From Candidatus Streptomyces philanthi (GTDB taxonomy: Bacteria; Actinomycetota; Actinomycetes; Streptomycetales; Streptomycetaceae): 64,000 nt of DNA. A program made the position numbers and the translations under genes. Location: positions 1,302,001 to 1,366,000 of the forward strand of contig CP073042.1 in assembly GCA_018114805.1 (NCBI GenBank). The letters are read 5' to 3'. Numbering within the stretch: position 1 is the stretch's first letter; each line of letters starts with the position of its first letter. Shown here piece by piece: positions 27,483 through 37,594 of this stretch. A model generated the notes under the pieces. It worked only from the letters and a program-made list of their open reading frames with translations, did not search any database and was not told where the DNA came from.

Positions 27483-29228
27483 ATGTCCGCCATCACCAGT
27501 ACCAGCGACAGCGCGCACAGCGGCGGCAGGCACGGCAGCGAGACGGGGCGGGCCCGGAGGTGCGAGGCCGGGCGGGCGACGCGCAGCGGGGCGGGGAGCG
27601 GGGCCTGGAACGGAGCCGGGAGCGGCGCCGGCGGCGAGGACGTACCGCCCGGCGACGCGCCCCGAGCGGACCGCACCGGCCACCCGGGCCGGCCCGACAC
27701 CCACCCGCACACTGGTCAGCCCCACCCCACCGCCCCGACCACCGCCCCACCCACGGTCACCAGCCCCAGCACGCCGCGCTCCGCCGACGCGGCCACCGCC
27801 TCCGCCACCGCCGCCACCGCCGAACCCCGGTCCCCGCAGAACCGGCGACCCGCACCCGGCCGAGCCTCCACGGGCCACGGCGGCGCGGCCCCGCGCGCCC
27901 CTGCCCGCCCGCCCCACGGCCGCCGACCCCGCCCGGGCCCGACCGGCGCCGCCCAGCCCACCCCACGGGCCGCCACCCGGACCACCCCGAAACCCGCCCC
28001 GAGGCCCCTTCCGAAGGTCGCCCCGAAGCCCCCCGCGCAGCCCGCCGCACGCCCCGCCCCGAAGCCCCGACCAGCACAGCGCCCCGCGGCGGCACGGGCC
28101 GGCACACAGCGGCCGGACGCCCGGCAGCCCGACGCGGGGCAGGCCGAGGCACGGCAGTCCGACGCGCGGCAGTACCCAGCGGGGCAGCCCGGCACCCGTC
28201 TCCCCGTGCGGTCCAGTGCGTCCCGCGCGGCCGCCCCCGCCGGCGGCCCACGGCGCGTGGTGCCGGCCGAGGCCGCGCGCGCCGGCCGGCCGGACGCCCC
28301 CGTCCGACCCGACGCACAGCCTCCCGCGCCCCGGGAGCGGCGCGGGGCGGTGGGCGACACGCGGTACGGGGCGGCCTCGGTGACGCCCGCCGGGGCGGAC
28401 TGGCTCGCGTCGGCGAGCGTGTTCCCGCGCAGCGTGCACGCGCTGTGGGCGGCCCGGCCGAGCGCGCCCAGCGTGCTGCCGTGCGGCATCGCGTTGGACG
28501 TGGTCAGCGCGCCCGCCCTGTTCGGACGGCGGATGGTCGACCGGCTCTGGTGCGAGGGGTCGGGGCCGGTGGCGGTGCAGCGCGGGCGGGTGCTGTTGTT
28601 CACCAGGCCCGGCGTGGCCCAGCGGCTGCCGTCCCTGCTGAGCTGGGAGGAGTGGGGCACGGGGGTGGTGCCGCCGCTGCTGTGTCACGGCGCCGGGGAC
28701 GCGGTGACCATCCCGCCGCTGCGCGCGCCCGAGCCGGCCGGGTTCGAGGACCCGGCGGAGGCGGCCGACCCGTTCGCCGGCCCGTTCCTCGCGCATCGCC
28801 CGGAGGTCGGCGAACCGCGCGGGCGGGGGCCCGGCCCGCTGGGCGGGCCGGCCGGCGCCGCGCACCCGGACGCGCCGCGGCCCCACCCCGCACACACGGC
28901 CCCGCCGTGTCCGGGGGCCGAGGCCGGGCCGTACCGGGAGGGGGCGTACGAGGAGACGCCGTACGCGGCCGGCGCGTACGGGGCGCGGATGGGTTCGTCC
29001 GCCGGGGCGCCCGATCCGGTCGCGGGCGCCCTGGCCTCCGTGGCGTCGGCGGCGGCGGGCGGGGCAGACACCGGGTCGCGCTGGCTGGTGGCGCCCGACG
29101 TGCGCCACCCCTGGCTGCCAGGGCCGGACGTGCTGCTGTGGGCGTGTGTGCGCGCGGCCCGTGGGCGGGCGCGCGGCGTGACCGCCGACACGCCCGTGAC
29201 CAGGGCGAGCCCGTCCGGTCGCGGCTGA
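27483..29228 (+). CDS. Large protein with Pro/Ala-rich N terminus and a primase-polymerase-like C-terminal domain
   Basis: Read from the ATG at 27483 the product is 581 residues. The first 300 are Pro/Ala/Arg-rich low complexity with repeats such as RQPDAGQAEARQSDARQYPA. The conserved part starts near residue 300: ADWLASASVFPRSVHALWAA, VLPCGIALDVVSAPALFGRRMVDRLWCEG, GRVLLFTRPGVAQRLPSLLSWEEWG, PLLCHGAGDAVTIPPL and, near the end, SRWLVAPDVRHPWLPGPDVLLWACVRAAR. I recall Streptomyces proteins of about 250 residues with only this part, distantly like the N-terminal region of bifunctional primase/polymerases. The true start may therefore lie downstream. There is no clear ribosome binding site at 27483. 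The gene ends 66 bases before tRNA-Lys. Confidence 0.6.
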   Translation: MSAITSTSDSAHSGGRHGSETGRARRCEAGRATRSGAGSGAWNGAGSGAGGEDVPPGDAPRADRTGHPGRPDTHPHTGQPHPTAPTTAPPTVTSPSTPRSADAATASATAATAEPRSPQNRRPAPGRASTGHGGAAPRAPARPPHGRRPRPGPTGAAQPTPRAATRTTPKPAPRPLPKVAPKPPAQPAARPAPKPRPAQRPAAARAGTQRPDARQPDAGQAEARQSDARQYPAGQPGTRLPVRSSASRAAAPAGGPRRVVPAEAARAGRPDAPVRPDAQPPAPRERRGAVGDTRYGAASVTPAGADWLASASVFPRSVHALWAARPSAPSVLPCGIALDVVSAPALFGRRMVDRLWCEGSGPVAVQRGRVLLFTRPGVAQRLPSLLSWEEWGTGVVPPLLCHGAGDAVTIPPLRAPEPAGFEDPAEAADPFAGPFLAHRPEVGEPRGRGPGPLGGPAGAAHPDAPRPHPAHTAPPCPGAEAGPYREGAYEETPYAAGAYGARMGSSAGAPDPVAGALASVASAAAGGADTGSRWLVAPDVRHPWLPGPDVLLWACVRAARGRARGVTADTPVTRASPSGRG

Positions 29229-29293
29229 TCACGGCGGGCGTAACCGATTTTCATTCCGCCGGACCCTGGTGTTAAGGTTTTCCACGTCAGCGA

Positions 29294-29367
29294 GCGCCGC
29301 TAGCTCAGTTGGTTAGAGCAGCTGACTCTTAATCAGCGGGTCCGGGGTTCGAGTCCCTGGCGGCGCA
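29294..29367 (+). tRNA. tRNA-Lys (anticodon CTT), first copy
   Basis: A full cloverleaf, acceptor GCGCCGC/GCGGCGC, anticodon stem GCTGA/TCAGC around CTCTTAA, T-arm GGGGTTCGAGTCCC. It is identical over all 74 bases to the copy at 44046-44119. A -10-like TAAGGT lies about 18 bases upstream. Confidence 0.98.
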
Positions 29368-29376
29368 CCTGAAGAG

Positions 29377-29404
29377 GGGCCCTCGTACTTCGGTACGGGG
29401 GCCC
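29377..29404 (+). terminator. Terminator of the first tRNA-Lys
   Basis: A 12-bp stem (one G-T pair) closed by a TTCG tetraloop, 9 bases after the tRNA. Confidence 0.85.
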
Positions 29405-29539
29405 TTCGCCATGCCCGCCGCCTTCCGCCATGCCTGGCGGGCGCGGTCCGCCGTGCCCCGTCGGCCCAGCTCAGCCCACGGGGTCATGGGTGACCTTCAC
29501 GGTCCAGGTGGCGCCCCGCCCCTCGGGGCCGCCCTCAGT

Positions 29540-30751
29540 CTACGCGTCGGCGACGGTGGCGTCCTCGACGCTGACCCGGACGCCGTCCTCGGGCGCGGCG
29601 TAGCTCTCGCCGACGTCGAGCGGCGCGTCCGCGAGGTCCGGGTAGACCGAGGCGCTCTCGCAGGCGCCGGCGCCCGGATGCCCGTCGATGACCTTGACTG
29701 GGCCCTCGGCGGAGGCGGTTCCGCTGCGCACCCGGTAGATCAGCACGCCCTCGGAGCAGGTGCCCGCGTCGTTGCCGTACGCCCCGCGCGCCTCGATGAC
29801 CAGGGTGCTCTCCGGGCCGGTGCGCACCACGACCACGCGCGGGTGGGCCGGCGTGCCGGGGGCGCGCGGGGTGCCGAGCAGGTCGAGGGTGTGCAGGGTG
29901 GTGCCGGGGCGGTGGACGCACACGACCTCACGCCCGCCGAGCCAGCCCAGCTTCCACTTGTGCCAGCCGAACGGCTCGGGCGCCATGCCGAACTGGCTGC
30001 CCATCAGGTCCCAGTCGCCGACGTGGGTGTCCCAGTCGCCCTTGCCGTCGCTGGGGCGGTGGTAGAGGTCGGGCAGGTCGAAGACGTGCCCGACCTCGTG
30101 GGCCAGGACGTTGTGGTCGGGCGGGTGCTGCTCGAAGACGGTGACCAGGCGGCGCAGCTTGGCGCCGTACACGGTCAGCGGCCGGTCGAGGTTGACGACC
30201 TTGGTGGCGTCCGCGTCCATGCCCGGCGCGCCCGGGTCGGCGACCAGGTAGACCAGGTCGTACCGGATGAAGTCGACGGCGGGGCCGGCGGTGGCGAGCG
30301 CGTCACGCAGGTAGGCGGCGCGCCGGTTGCTCTCCCAGTCGCGCTGGATGGCGTACGTGGTGGAGGGGGCCGGCATGGCCAGCCAGCGCCGTACGGGGTG
30401 GACCCGCAGGTCGAACTTCCCGTACGAGGCGCGCGCGAAGAACTGCGCGGTGCCCGGGAAGTGGTCAGCGGCCAGCGCGGTTGGAGTGAGGGTGGGGCAT
30501 GCGTCGGGGAAGGACAGGAAGACCATCGCGGCGTCGAGGGTGCCGATCGGGCGGGGATACTCCGGGTTCCAGGTATCCAGGCCCTCGGAGTGGTGCGCGC
30601 CGGTACGCTCCAGCGCGCACGGCCCGCCGGGACCGACCGCGACCGCGGGGCCGGCGACCACGGTGGTGGCGATGACCGCGCTCAACGAGATCAGCACCGC
30701 CGCCGCACGGCGCAGGGGCCCGGCCCTGGCGGGCGCACGCGAACGCGCCAC
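29540..30751 (-). CDS. Secreted M6-family metalloprotease domain protein
   Basis: A 403-residue secreted protein. The GTG at 30751 has GGGGAGG 5 bases upstream and starts a signal peptide with basic n-region and hydrophobic core (RAAAVLISLSAVIATTVVAG, predicted cleavage after AVA). The protease domain carries the zinc motif HEVGHVFDLPDLYH, a following Met-turn region GDWDLMGSQFG, and a C-terminal beta domain GVLIYRVRSGTASAEGPVKV. M6 immune-inhibitor-A-like proteases cut host or environmental proteins extracellularly; this is a shorter member. A longer frame upstream to 30907 lacks a ribosome binding site. It is transcribed towards tRNA-Lys and divergently from cdgA. Confidence 0.88.
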   Translation of the reverse strand: MARSRAPARAGPLRRAAAVLISLSAVIATTVVAGPAVAVGPGGPCALERTGAHHSEGLDTWNPEYPRPIGTLDAAMVFLSFPDACPTLTPTALAADHFPGTAQFFARASYGKFDLRVHPVRRWLAMPAPSTTYAIQRDWESNRRAAYLRDALATAGPAVDFIRYDLVYLVADPGAPGMDADATKVVNLDRPLTVYGAKLRRLVTVFEQHPPDHNVLAHEVGHVFDLPDLYHRPSDGKGDWDTHVGDWDLMGSQFGMAPEPFGWHKWKLGWLGGREVVCVHRPGTTLHTLDLLGTPRAPGTPAHPRVVVVRTGPESTLVIEARGAYGNDAGTCSEGVLIYRVRSGTASAEGPVKVIDGHPGAGACESASVYPDLADAPLDVGESYAAPEDGVRVSVEDATVADA

Positions 30752-31118
30752 AACGACCTCCCCGGGTGGACGAGAGGACACCTCAACCACCTTGTGCGGT
30801 TCTGTCGGGTTTCGCCATTTTCCACTCAACCAGTCGAGTGACAAGCCGACCTGGCGGGTATGTAACAGAAAGTCACAGCCGGTCAATTGAAAGCTGGGAT
30901 CGTGCACGGTCCGCCAAAAGCAATCATTCTCTTACCCGGGCCCCAAGGTGACGCCGATGATCACGGGGGCGTCGCTGGAACAGCCGAAGAGCAAACCTCT
31001 ATAATCGCCACATTTCCAGCGCGAATTCCCTCCCCGGGGCGCCTGCCCTGGCTGCCCGCCGCCCGGTATGCGACTGACCCACACCCTGTACGAGACGAGC
31101 GCTTTGCAGGAGCGAGCG
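30752..31118. promoter_or_regulatory. Divergent promoter region of the metalloprotease gene and cdgA
   Basis: 367 bases, more AT-rich than the surroundings. GTGA-N9-TCAC at 30948-30964 resembles the loosely spaced inverted repeat bound by BldD, a known regulator of cdgA in S. coelicolor; the match is short and could be chance. The ribosome binding site AGGAG at 31108-31112 decides the cdgA start. No gene is seen. Confidence 0.4.
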
Positions 31119-33146
31119 GTGAGCGGATCTCTCGACGGCCACAGCGGCGCGCCTAGCGCGACCCTGCCGACGATGACGGAACGTAACGCACCACTGAGTG
31201 AGTACCGCGCCGCCTTTCATGCCGTGCATGTGGCGATGGCTGTCGTCGACCACGAGGGGGTGGTGCACACCGCGAACGCGGCTCTCGGAGCGCTGCTCGG
31301 CGCCGACCCCGAGCGGTTGCGCGGCGCCAGCGCCGCCGACCTCGCCGACCTGCGCGAGGACCCGCGGCTGTGGTCCGCCTACGGCGAGGTGCTGCGCGGC
31401 CGGCACGATCGGCTGCGCTGCACGCGACGGCTGCGGGAGCGCGACGGGCGCGCCCGCTGGGTCGAGGTCACCGTGGTCCCGTTGGCCATGGGCGCCGACC
31501 TGGCCGCCGCCCGGGCCGACCGGTGCGACCAGCGTCCGGAGGGGCCGGGCGAGCGGCGGGCGGCGCTGCTGACCATCGTGGACGTGAGCGAGCAGCACGA
31601 TCTCCAGGCCCGGCTGTGCCACCTCCAGATGCACGAACCGGTGACCCGGCTGCCCAACCGGAGCCTGTTCTTCGAGCGGCTGGCCAGCGCGCTGGAGTCG
31701 GCCACGGTGGCGCCCGGGGCGGTTCAGGTGCCGCACCCGTCGGGCGGGCCGGGCGCGCCGCACGGCGACGGGGACGCGGCGCGCCCGGGAGCCGGGGCCA
31801 CGACGGACGGCACGTGCGGCGGTTCCGGTGGCGCCGGTGGCGAGCCGGGCCCGCAGCGTGGTGGCGACGCCCAGCGCGGTGGCGGGGCGGCGGTGGGTGG
31901 GGGGCGCAGTGGCCGGGTCGGGCTGTGCTACCTCGACCTCGACGGGTTCAAGGCGATCAACGACACGCTCGGGCACCGGGTCGGGGACGAGCTCCTCGGC
32001 GCGGTCGGACAGCGGCTGGCCGAGTGCGCCGCGCCCGACGGGCACCTGGTGGCCCGGCTCAGCGGCGACGAGTTCGCGCTCCTGGTGACCGACTCGACCG
32101 GCACCGACCAGCTCACCGAGCTGGCTCACGCGCTGCTGGTCGCCCTCCAGCGGCTGTTCGACGTGGCCGGGCACCGGCTGACGGTCTCGGCGAGCATCGG
32201 GGTCGTGGAGCGGCTGGCCGCCGGCACGCACACCACCGCCCTGATGCAGGCCGCCGACACCACGCTGTACTGGGCGAAGGCGGACGGCAAGGCCCGGTGG
32301 GCGCTCTTCGACCCGGAGCGCAACGCGCACCGGATGACCCGTCAGGCGCTGTCCAGCACCCTGCGACAGGCCGTCGAACGGGGCGAGTTCATGCTGGAGT
32401 ACCAGCCGCTGGTGGCCTGGAGGACGGCGTGGTGCGCGGCGCGGAGGCGCTGGTGCGGTGGCGGCACCCGCAGTTCGGGCTGCTGGCGCCGAATAGGTTC
32501 ATCGGATTGGCGGAGGAAAACGGCGCCATCGTGCCGCTGGGCCGCTGGGTGTTGCGCACCGCCTGCTGGCCAGGCCCGGCACTGGCAATTGGCCCATCCG
32601 GCGCGGCCGGTGCGGGTCAGCGTGAACGTGGCGGTACGGCAGGTGTGGGACTCGGAACTGGTCGCGGACGTGGCGGCCACGCTCGCGGAGACCGGGCTGC
32701 CGGCCGAGCTGCTGCAACTGGAGCTCACCGAGTCGGCCGTGATGGGCTCGGCCGGCCGCCAGTTGCAGGCGTTGCAGCAGCTCAGCGACATGGGCGTGAC
32801 CATCGCCATCGACGACTTCGGCACCGGCTACTCCAACCTGGCCTATCTGAGCCGGTTGCCGGTCTCCTCGCTGAAGCTGGAAGGCTCGTTCGTGCGCGGC
32901 TTCCGCGCCGAGGAGCACCCCAACCCGGCCGACGAGACGATCGTCGAGGCGCTGGTGCAGCTCGCGCACCGGCTCGGGCTCACGGTGACCGCCGAGTGCG
33001 TGGAGAGCGCGGAGCAGGCCGAGCGGCTCGGACGCATCTGCTGCGACACCGGGCAGGGCTGGTTCTTCTCCCGCCCGGTCTCACCCGAGCAGGTGTCGGC
33101 CCTGCTCCGCGAGGAGGGCACGGCCGAGGGGCGAGCGGAGGGCTGA
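31119..33146 (+). CDS. cdgA: CdgA-like PAS-GGDEF-EAL cyclic-di-GMP protein
   Basis: A 675-residue protein. The N-terminal PAS domain reads [21 protein letters not shown]. The GGDEF domain starts [15 protein letters not shown], is interrupted by a Gly/Ala-rich insert of about 70 residues (31710-31910), resumes at [21 protein letters not shown] and has the active-site loop [10 protein letters not shown]. The EAL domain has [16 protein letters not shown] (in a neighbouring frame), [33 protein letters not shown] and TAECVES, so its catalytic acids and Lys are kept. Two compensating one-base shifts near 32420 and 32570 displace about 50 residues of EAL. It should make and/or break cyclic di-GMP. 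In S. coelicolor CdgA affects development and is a BldD target. Start GTG 31119 by the AGGAG. Confidence 0.88.
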   Translation: MSGSLDGHSGAPSATLPTMTERNAPLSEYRAAFHAVHVAMAVVDHEGVVHTANAALGALLGADPERLRGASAADLADLREDPRLWSAYGEVLRGRHDRLRCTRRLRERDGRARWVEVTVVPLAMGADLAAARADRCDQRPEGPGERRAALLTIVDVSEQHDLQARLCHLQMHEPVTRLPNRSLFFERLASALESATVAPGAVQVPHPSGGPGAPHGDGDAARPGAGATTDGTCGGSGGAGGEPGPQRGGDAQRGGGAAVGGGRSGRVGLCYLDLDGFKAINDTLGHRVGDELLGAVGQRLAECAAPDGHLVARLSGDEFALLVTDSTGTDQLTELAHALLVALQRLFDVAGHRLTVSASIGVVERLAAGTHTTALMQAADTTLYWAKADGKARWALFDPERNAHRMTRQALSSTLRQAVERGEFMLEYQPLVAWRTAWCAARRRWCGGGTRSSGCWRRIGSSDWRRKTAPSCRWAAGCCAPPAGQARHWQLAHPARPVRVSVNVAVRQVWDSELVADVAATLAETGLPAELLQLELTESAVMGSAGRQLQALQQLSDMGVTIAIDDFGTGYSNLAYLSRLPVSSLKLEGSFVRGFRAEEHPNPADETIVEALVQLAHRLGLTVTAECVESAEQAERLGRICCDTGQGWFFSRPVSPEQVSALLREEGTAEGRAEG

Positions 33147-33260
33147 GCCGCGCCCGCCGGCCGGCGCGGCCCCGGCCGCGCGGCCTGCCCCTCCCCGGGC
33201 CCCGCGCCGGCCGGTGGCGGTGCGGAGCGCGTACGACGTGGGCCGCGCCGCGGCCCGTGG

Positions 33261-34317
33261 TCAGGACGCGGTCGGTGCCGGCAGGCCGTACGCGTCGGCG
33301 ATCAGCTCGTACGAGCGCAGCCGGGCCCGCGGGCTGTGCACGCTCGCCGTGATCACCAGCTCGTCCGCGCCGGTCCGCTTGACCAACTGGTCCAGGCCGT
33401 CGCGCACGGCGTCCCGTGCACCACGTTGGCGACGTGGCTGTCCACGAACTCCCGCTCGGCCGGGGCGAACGCGTACTCCTCGGCCTCCTCCGGCGTCGGG
33501 ATCAGGCCCGGCCGGCCGAGCCGCAGCCGGATCATGGACAGGGCGCCGGTCATGACCTGGCGGCGGGCCTCCCGCTCGTCGTCAGGGGCCAGCGCGCCGA
33601 GGCCGATGGAGGCGTACGGGGCGTCCAGCACGGCCGAGGGGCGGAACGAGGAGCGGTAGAGGTCGAGCGCCGGGATAGTGTTGGCCGCCGAGAAGTGGTG
33701 CGCGAAGGAGAACGGCAGCCCGAGCGCGCCGGCGAACTGGGCGCTGAAGCCGCTGGAGCCGAGCAGCCAGATCGCGGGCCGGTCGGCGGACTGCACGCCG
33801 CCGGGGACGCTGCCCTGGACGGGCCCGGGGATGGCGTGGATGCGCGCGTACCGGTGGCCGTCGGGGAAGTCCGCGTCCAGGAACCTGGTCAGCTCGGCGA
33901 GCTGGCGGGGGAACTCGTCGGCGCCCTCGTTCAGCCAGTCCGAACGGCGCAGCGCGGCGGCGGTCGCCCCGTCCGTGCCGGGCGCCCGGCCGAGCCCGAG
34001 GTCGACCCGGCCCGGCGCCATCGCCTCCAGGGTGCCGAACTGCTCGGCGATGACCAGCGGCGCGTGGTTGGGCAGCATGACGCCTCCCGAGCCGAGCCGG
34101 ATGCGGTCGGTGTGGGCGGCGAGGTGGGCGAGGATGACCGCGGGCGACGAGCTGGCGACGCCCGGCATCGAGTGGTGCTCGGCCACCCAGTACCGGTGGA
34201 AGCCGCGCCGCTCGGCGAGCTGGACCAGCTCCACGGAGGTGCGCAGCGCGTCGCTAGGTCCAGCACGGAGAGCGGTACGGGTGCGGTGCCGCTCGCCGTT
34301 CCTCGAATCGTGTCCAC
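33261..34317 (-). CDS. LLM-class flavin-dependent oxidoreductase, frameshifted at both ends
   Basis: A luciferase-like flavoprotein. GTG at 34317, with AGGAGG upstream, starts [20 protein letters not shown]. The frame then breaks near 34255, where about eight expected residues are also missing. It continues with [72 protein letters not shown] and [26 protein letters not shown]. Near 33420 a second shift leads to the end, reading [32 protein letters not shown]. Length and motifs are those of the group that uses FMN or F420 to oxidise or cleave small organic molecules; the substrate is unknown. It is the most distal gene of the minus-strand block next to the racemase-like genes. Confidence 0.8.
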
Positions 34318-34506
34318 CGGCGTCGTGCCTCCTGAGATCGCGTACGTAGCAGAGGACACTAACCGGAGATTGCGTCCGGTTATTCCCGGGGCCTGCGGCG
34401 CGACCTCGCGCGCCTCCCCCCACGGGCCACGGTACGGGCCCGGCACGGACCCCGCACCCGCCGCCGACCACGCCCAACTACCCTACTGCGGAGGCCTGTT
34501 ACGCGC

Positions 34507-35226
34507 TCACGCGGCCGGGCGCCCGGGGCCCGTCGCGAACAGTCGGCCGAGCCCGGGCCGGGTCACCGCGCGGTCAAGCAGCCGCAGGCCCTCCCAGACG
34601 GTGACCTAGTTGGCGGTCAGCACGGGCTTGCCGACGGCGGCCTCCAGGGCGGGCAGGTGGGCCGCGGTGTGCAGGGCGGTGTCCGGCAGCAGCACGGCCC
34701 GCGCGTCCGGGTGGTCGCCGGCGCGGACCAGGCGCAGCACCTCCGCCTCGCCCCAGGTGCCGACCTCGGCCGCGGTGATGACGCCGCTGGCGCGCGCCTG
34801 CACCACCTCGATCCCGGCCGCCTCGAGGAAGACCGTGACGCGGTCGGCGACGTCCCGGGGGGCCACCCGTTCGGCGCCGATGGCGCGCGCCGCGCGGGCG
34901 AAGGCGAAGGACGTGCTGGACGCCGAGGTGCCGGCGGTGGTCGCCAGCTCGCGCACCTGCTCGCCGGCGCCCTCCCAGCCGAAGACGAAGCTGGCGCTGG
35001 TGCAGGCCCAGACAACGGCGTCGGCGCAGCGCCGGCGCAGTTCCCCCACCCCGGCCGCGAGCCTGGCCGCCGAGCCCATTTCCAGCAGGGCGTCCACCCG
35101 GTGCGCGTCCTCGCCGATATCGGTATGGGCCAACGGCAGTCGAATACCGCCGCCGAGCAGTTTCTCAAGACGCGGATAGTCGTCTTCCGCCGAGTAACCG
35201 GGGTAAAGAAATCCGACCGTCGCCAC
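34507..35226 (-). CDS. Asp/Glu racemase-superfamily (arylmalonate decarboxylase/maleate isomerase-like) protein, in-frame TAG
   Basis: GTG at 35226 with AGGAGGT 5 bases upstream starts VATVGFLYPGYSAEDDYP. One catalytic-type Cys is present in VVWACTSASFVFGWEGAG. The second half reads GVITAAEVGTWGEAEVLRLV and LLPDTALHTAAHLPALEAAVGKPVLTAN. There a TAG stands at 34606-34608, where family members read N-Q-V-T-x-W-E. The same frame continues VTVWEGLRLLDRAVTRPGLGRLF to a TGA at 34507-34509, total 239 residues, so a CAG-to-TAG change is likely. The position of the second Cys of maleate isomerase holds Asp-Thr here. That argues for a decarboxylase- or isomerase-like reaction with one Cys. Substrate unknown. 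Confidence 0.8.
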
Positions 35227-35474
35227 GCGCCACCTCCTGATCGCCGTTCTCGCACCATTCCGGACCACGCCGTAGCGTCCCGTTTCCGCTATTCGACGCC
35301 CCGCCCCGGGGGCCGACCATGGCGTCGTCCGGCCCCTTCCGACAGCACCCGGGCCGTTGTTTCCCTCTCGCCGTTTCGCCGCCCCCGCGCGCCACGGCGG
35401 GCCGGCGCGGCCCGGAAGCAGAACGTGTCCGCGCTGTCGGTGCGGTCCGGCTCGGCCCTGCCCGAACGGCACGG

Positions 35475-36353
35475 CTAGCCGGTCGGGCCGCCGTACTCCT
35501 CCGGGGACGGCGGCGGATCGAGGCCGTCCGGCAGGTCCGGCTCCGGGGCGCCCGACGAGCCGGCGTACGCCTCCTCGGGCGGCGGGACGGGCGGCAGCGC
35601 GACCGGGCCCGAGCGGGCGGCGGGGTCGACCAGCGCCTGGTAGGGGCCGACGGCCTGGGCGCCCATCGTGCGCAGCGCCGACCACATCGTCACCTGGTTC
35701 GCGGACAGCACCGGCATCCGCAGCTCCGCCTCCGACTGCGGGATCACGTCGTAGGTGGGGAGGTTTGTGCAGCTGATGAACAGGGCGTCGGCCGAGCCGA
35801 CCACCGCCAGCCGTGCCATGTCCACCACGTCCCGGTAGGGCACCCGCCAGATCTCCCCGGTCAGCCCCAGGTAGGCGCGGCCCACGACGGCGATGTCGGC
35901 CGCCGCCAGGTACTCCTCCAGGGCGTCGGTGACCGACTTCGTGTACGGCGTGACCAGGACGATCCGCCGCACGTCCAGCTAGTCGAGGGCCGCGAGCAGC
36001 GCGCCCGACGTGGTCAGCGACGGCACCTCACCGGCCTGGGTCATCGCCGCGCACATCGCCCGCTCGCCCGGCACGCCACCGACGAAACTGCCCGACACGC
36101 AGGCGTACACCACCACCACCTCGGGCGCGACGGCGCTCAGCGCCTGCACCGCCGCGTGCAACGTCTCGTGCTCGCTGACGACCCGCGCCAGGTCGAGGCT
36201 CACCTCGACCGGAACGAACGGCGTGCGGGTCAGGTGCAGCGAGACCTCATCCGGAACCCAGCGCCACAGTTCGCGGTCCAGCGCGAAGTCGAACGGAGCG
36301 ACGACGCCCACGCCGCGCTGCCGCTGTGAGCCACCCAGAAAAGAGACGTCCAT
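35475..36353 (-). CDS. Second Asp/Glu racemase/maleate isomerase-like protein, in-frame TAG
   Basis: ATG at 36353 (MDVSFLGGSQRQRGVGVVAP) with GGGGGCTC upstream. The first half ends TTSGALLAALD, then TAG at 35976-35978. The same frame continues LDVRRIVLVTPYTKSVTDALEEYLAAADIAVV to the end, so one ancestral ORF of 292 residues is split by a single stop codon. Both catalytic Cys positions of the maleate isomerase/EutA family are present: VVYACVSGSFVGG and LFISCTNLPTYDVI. Family members isomerise maleate or racemise acidic amino acids by Cys-assisted chemistry. EutA homologues occur in ectoine utilisation loci, and an Ehu-type importer lies 4 kb away. The C-terminal 45 residues are Pro-rich and not conserved. 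Confidence 0.8.
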
Positions 36354-36554
36354 TTTCGAGCCCCCATACGAAACGCCGGGCTGTGGCCGTTGGCCAGGGG
36401 AAAGCGAGCCGGTGAATGCCGGCACGTCGGGATAGGAACCGTTGTTGACGACAGTAGTTTCTGCTGCCTAGCGTGGTCAATCCTCATATCCACGGTGATG
36501 TACCACGCGCGAGGAACTCCTCCCCGCTCGACGTTTCGGAACGGTTTCCCGCCC

Positions 36555-37511
36555 ATGTCTGCATACACCGTCGTGGTCCTCCGTCGTGGTCCTCGGCGAC
36601 ACCCCCCGTACGGCTCGACCGGCTCGCCGGCCGGGCGCGGGTCCAGGTCAGTGACGCCGCGTCGCTGCCCGCGCTGCTGCCGGGCGCCGACGTGCTGCTC
36701 GTGTGGGACTTCCAGTCCGACGCGCTGCGCGACCGCCTGGCCGGGTTCGGGGCCCAGGCCCGGGTGGGTGCATACGGCAAGCGCCGGCGTCGACCGGCTG
36801 CTCTTCCCCGGCCTGGTCGAGTCCGGGACCGTGCTGACCAACCGCGCGCGGCGTCTTCGACCAGCCGATCGCCGAGTACGTGGGCGCGCTCGTGCTGGCC
36901 TTCGCCAAGGACCTAGCCGGCACCTGGGAGCTCCAGCGCCAACGCCGCTGGCGGCACCGCGAGACCCGGCGGCTGGCCGGCACCCGCGCGGTGGTCGTCG
37001 GGGTCGGGCCCGATCGGCCGGGCGATCGGCGAGACGCTGCGGGCGCTCGGCGTGCGCGTGGAGTGGGTGGGGCGCACCGCGCGCGGGCGTGCGGGGCGCG
37101 GACGAGTTGGACGACCTGCTGCCGGACGCCGACTGGGTGGTGTGCGCCGCGCCGCTGACCTCAGCGACCCGCGGCATGTTCGACCGCGCGGCATTCGCCC
37201 GGATGGCGCCCTCGGCGTACTTCGTCAACGTGGGCCGGGGCCCGCTGGTGGTCACCGGGGAACTGCGCGCGGCGCTGCTGGAGCGGCGACTGGCGGGGGC
37301 CGCCCTGGACGTGTTCGAGCAGGAGCCGCTGGCGTCGGACAGCCCGCTGTGGGACACGCCCGGGCTGCTGGTCTCGCCGCACATGAGCGGCGACACGGTG
37401 GGCTGGCGCGAGGATCTGGCCCGGCAGTTCGAGGACAACTTCGACCGGTGGGCGGCGGGCGAGCCGCTGTCCAACGTGGTCGACAAGCGGCTCGGCTACG
37501 TGCCCGGCTGA
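36555..37511 (+). pseudogene. D-isomer-specific 2-hydroxyacid dehydrogenase, multiple frameshifts
   Basis: The family pattern is clear but spread over all three frames. MSAYTVVVL starts at 36555; VSDAASLPALLPGADVLLVWDF follows; then VHTASAGVDRLLFPGLVESGTVLTN; then GALVLAFAKDLAGTWELQRQRRW and the NAD motif region VVVGVGPIGRAIGETLRALG. A single clean frame from about 37090 covers DELDDLLPDADWVVCAAPLTSATRGMFD, NVGRGPLVV, ALDVFEQEPLASDSPLWDTP and SPHMSGDTVGWREDLARQF. At least five shifts are needed; the first is an exact 13-base tandem duplication at 36569-36594. The enzyme would reduce a 2-keto acid or oxidise a 2-hydroxyacid with NAD(P). So many lesions in one gene make true decay more plausible here than elsewhere, but error clustering is possible. 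Confidence 0.7.
36569..36594 (+). repeat. 13-base tandem duplication inside the dehydrogenase gene
   Basis: CGTCGTGGTCCTC occurs twice head to tail, six codons after the start. Removing one copy restores the frame into GDTPPVRLDRLAG. It is either a real slippage mutation or an assembly artefact. Confidence 0.9.
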
Positions 37512-37594
37512 GGTGCCGCGCACGAGGTCACCGCACCACCGCCCGGTGGGCCGGCCGGCGCCACCGACCGCACGAGTGAACCCGGAGGGTCCGG

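Noticed and set aside
27483..28380. Separate secreted proline-rich protein
   Set aside because: No signal peptide or ribosome binding site; more simply an N-terminal extension or an upstream non-coding stretch of the downstream conserved domain.
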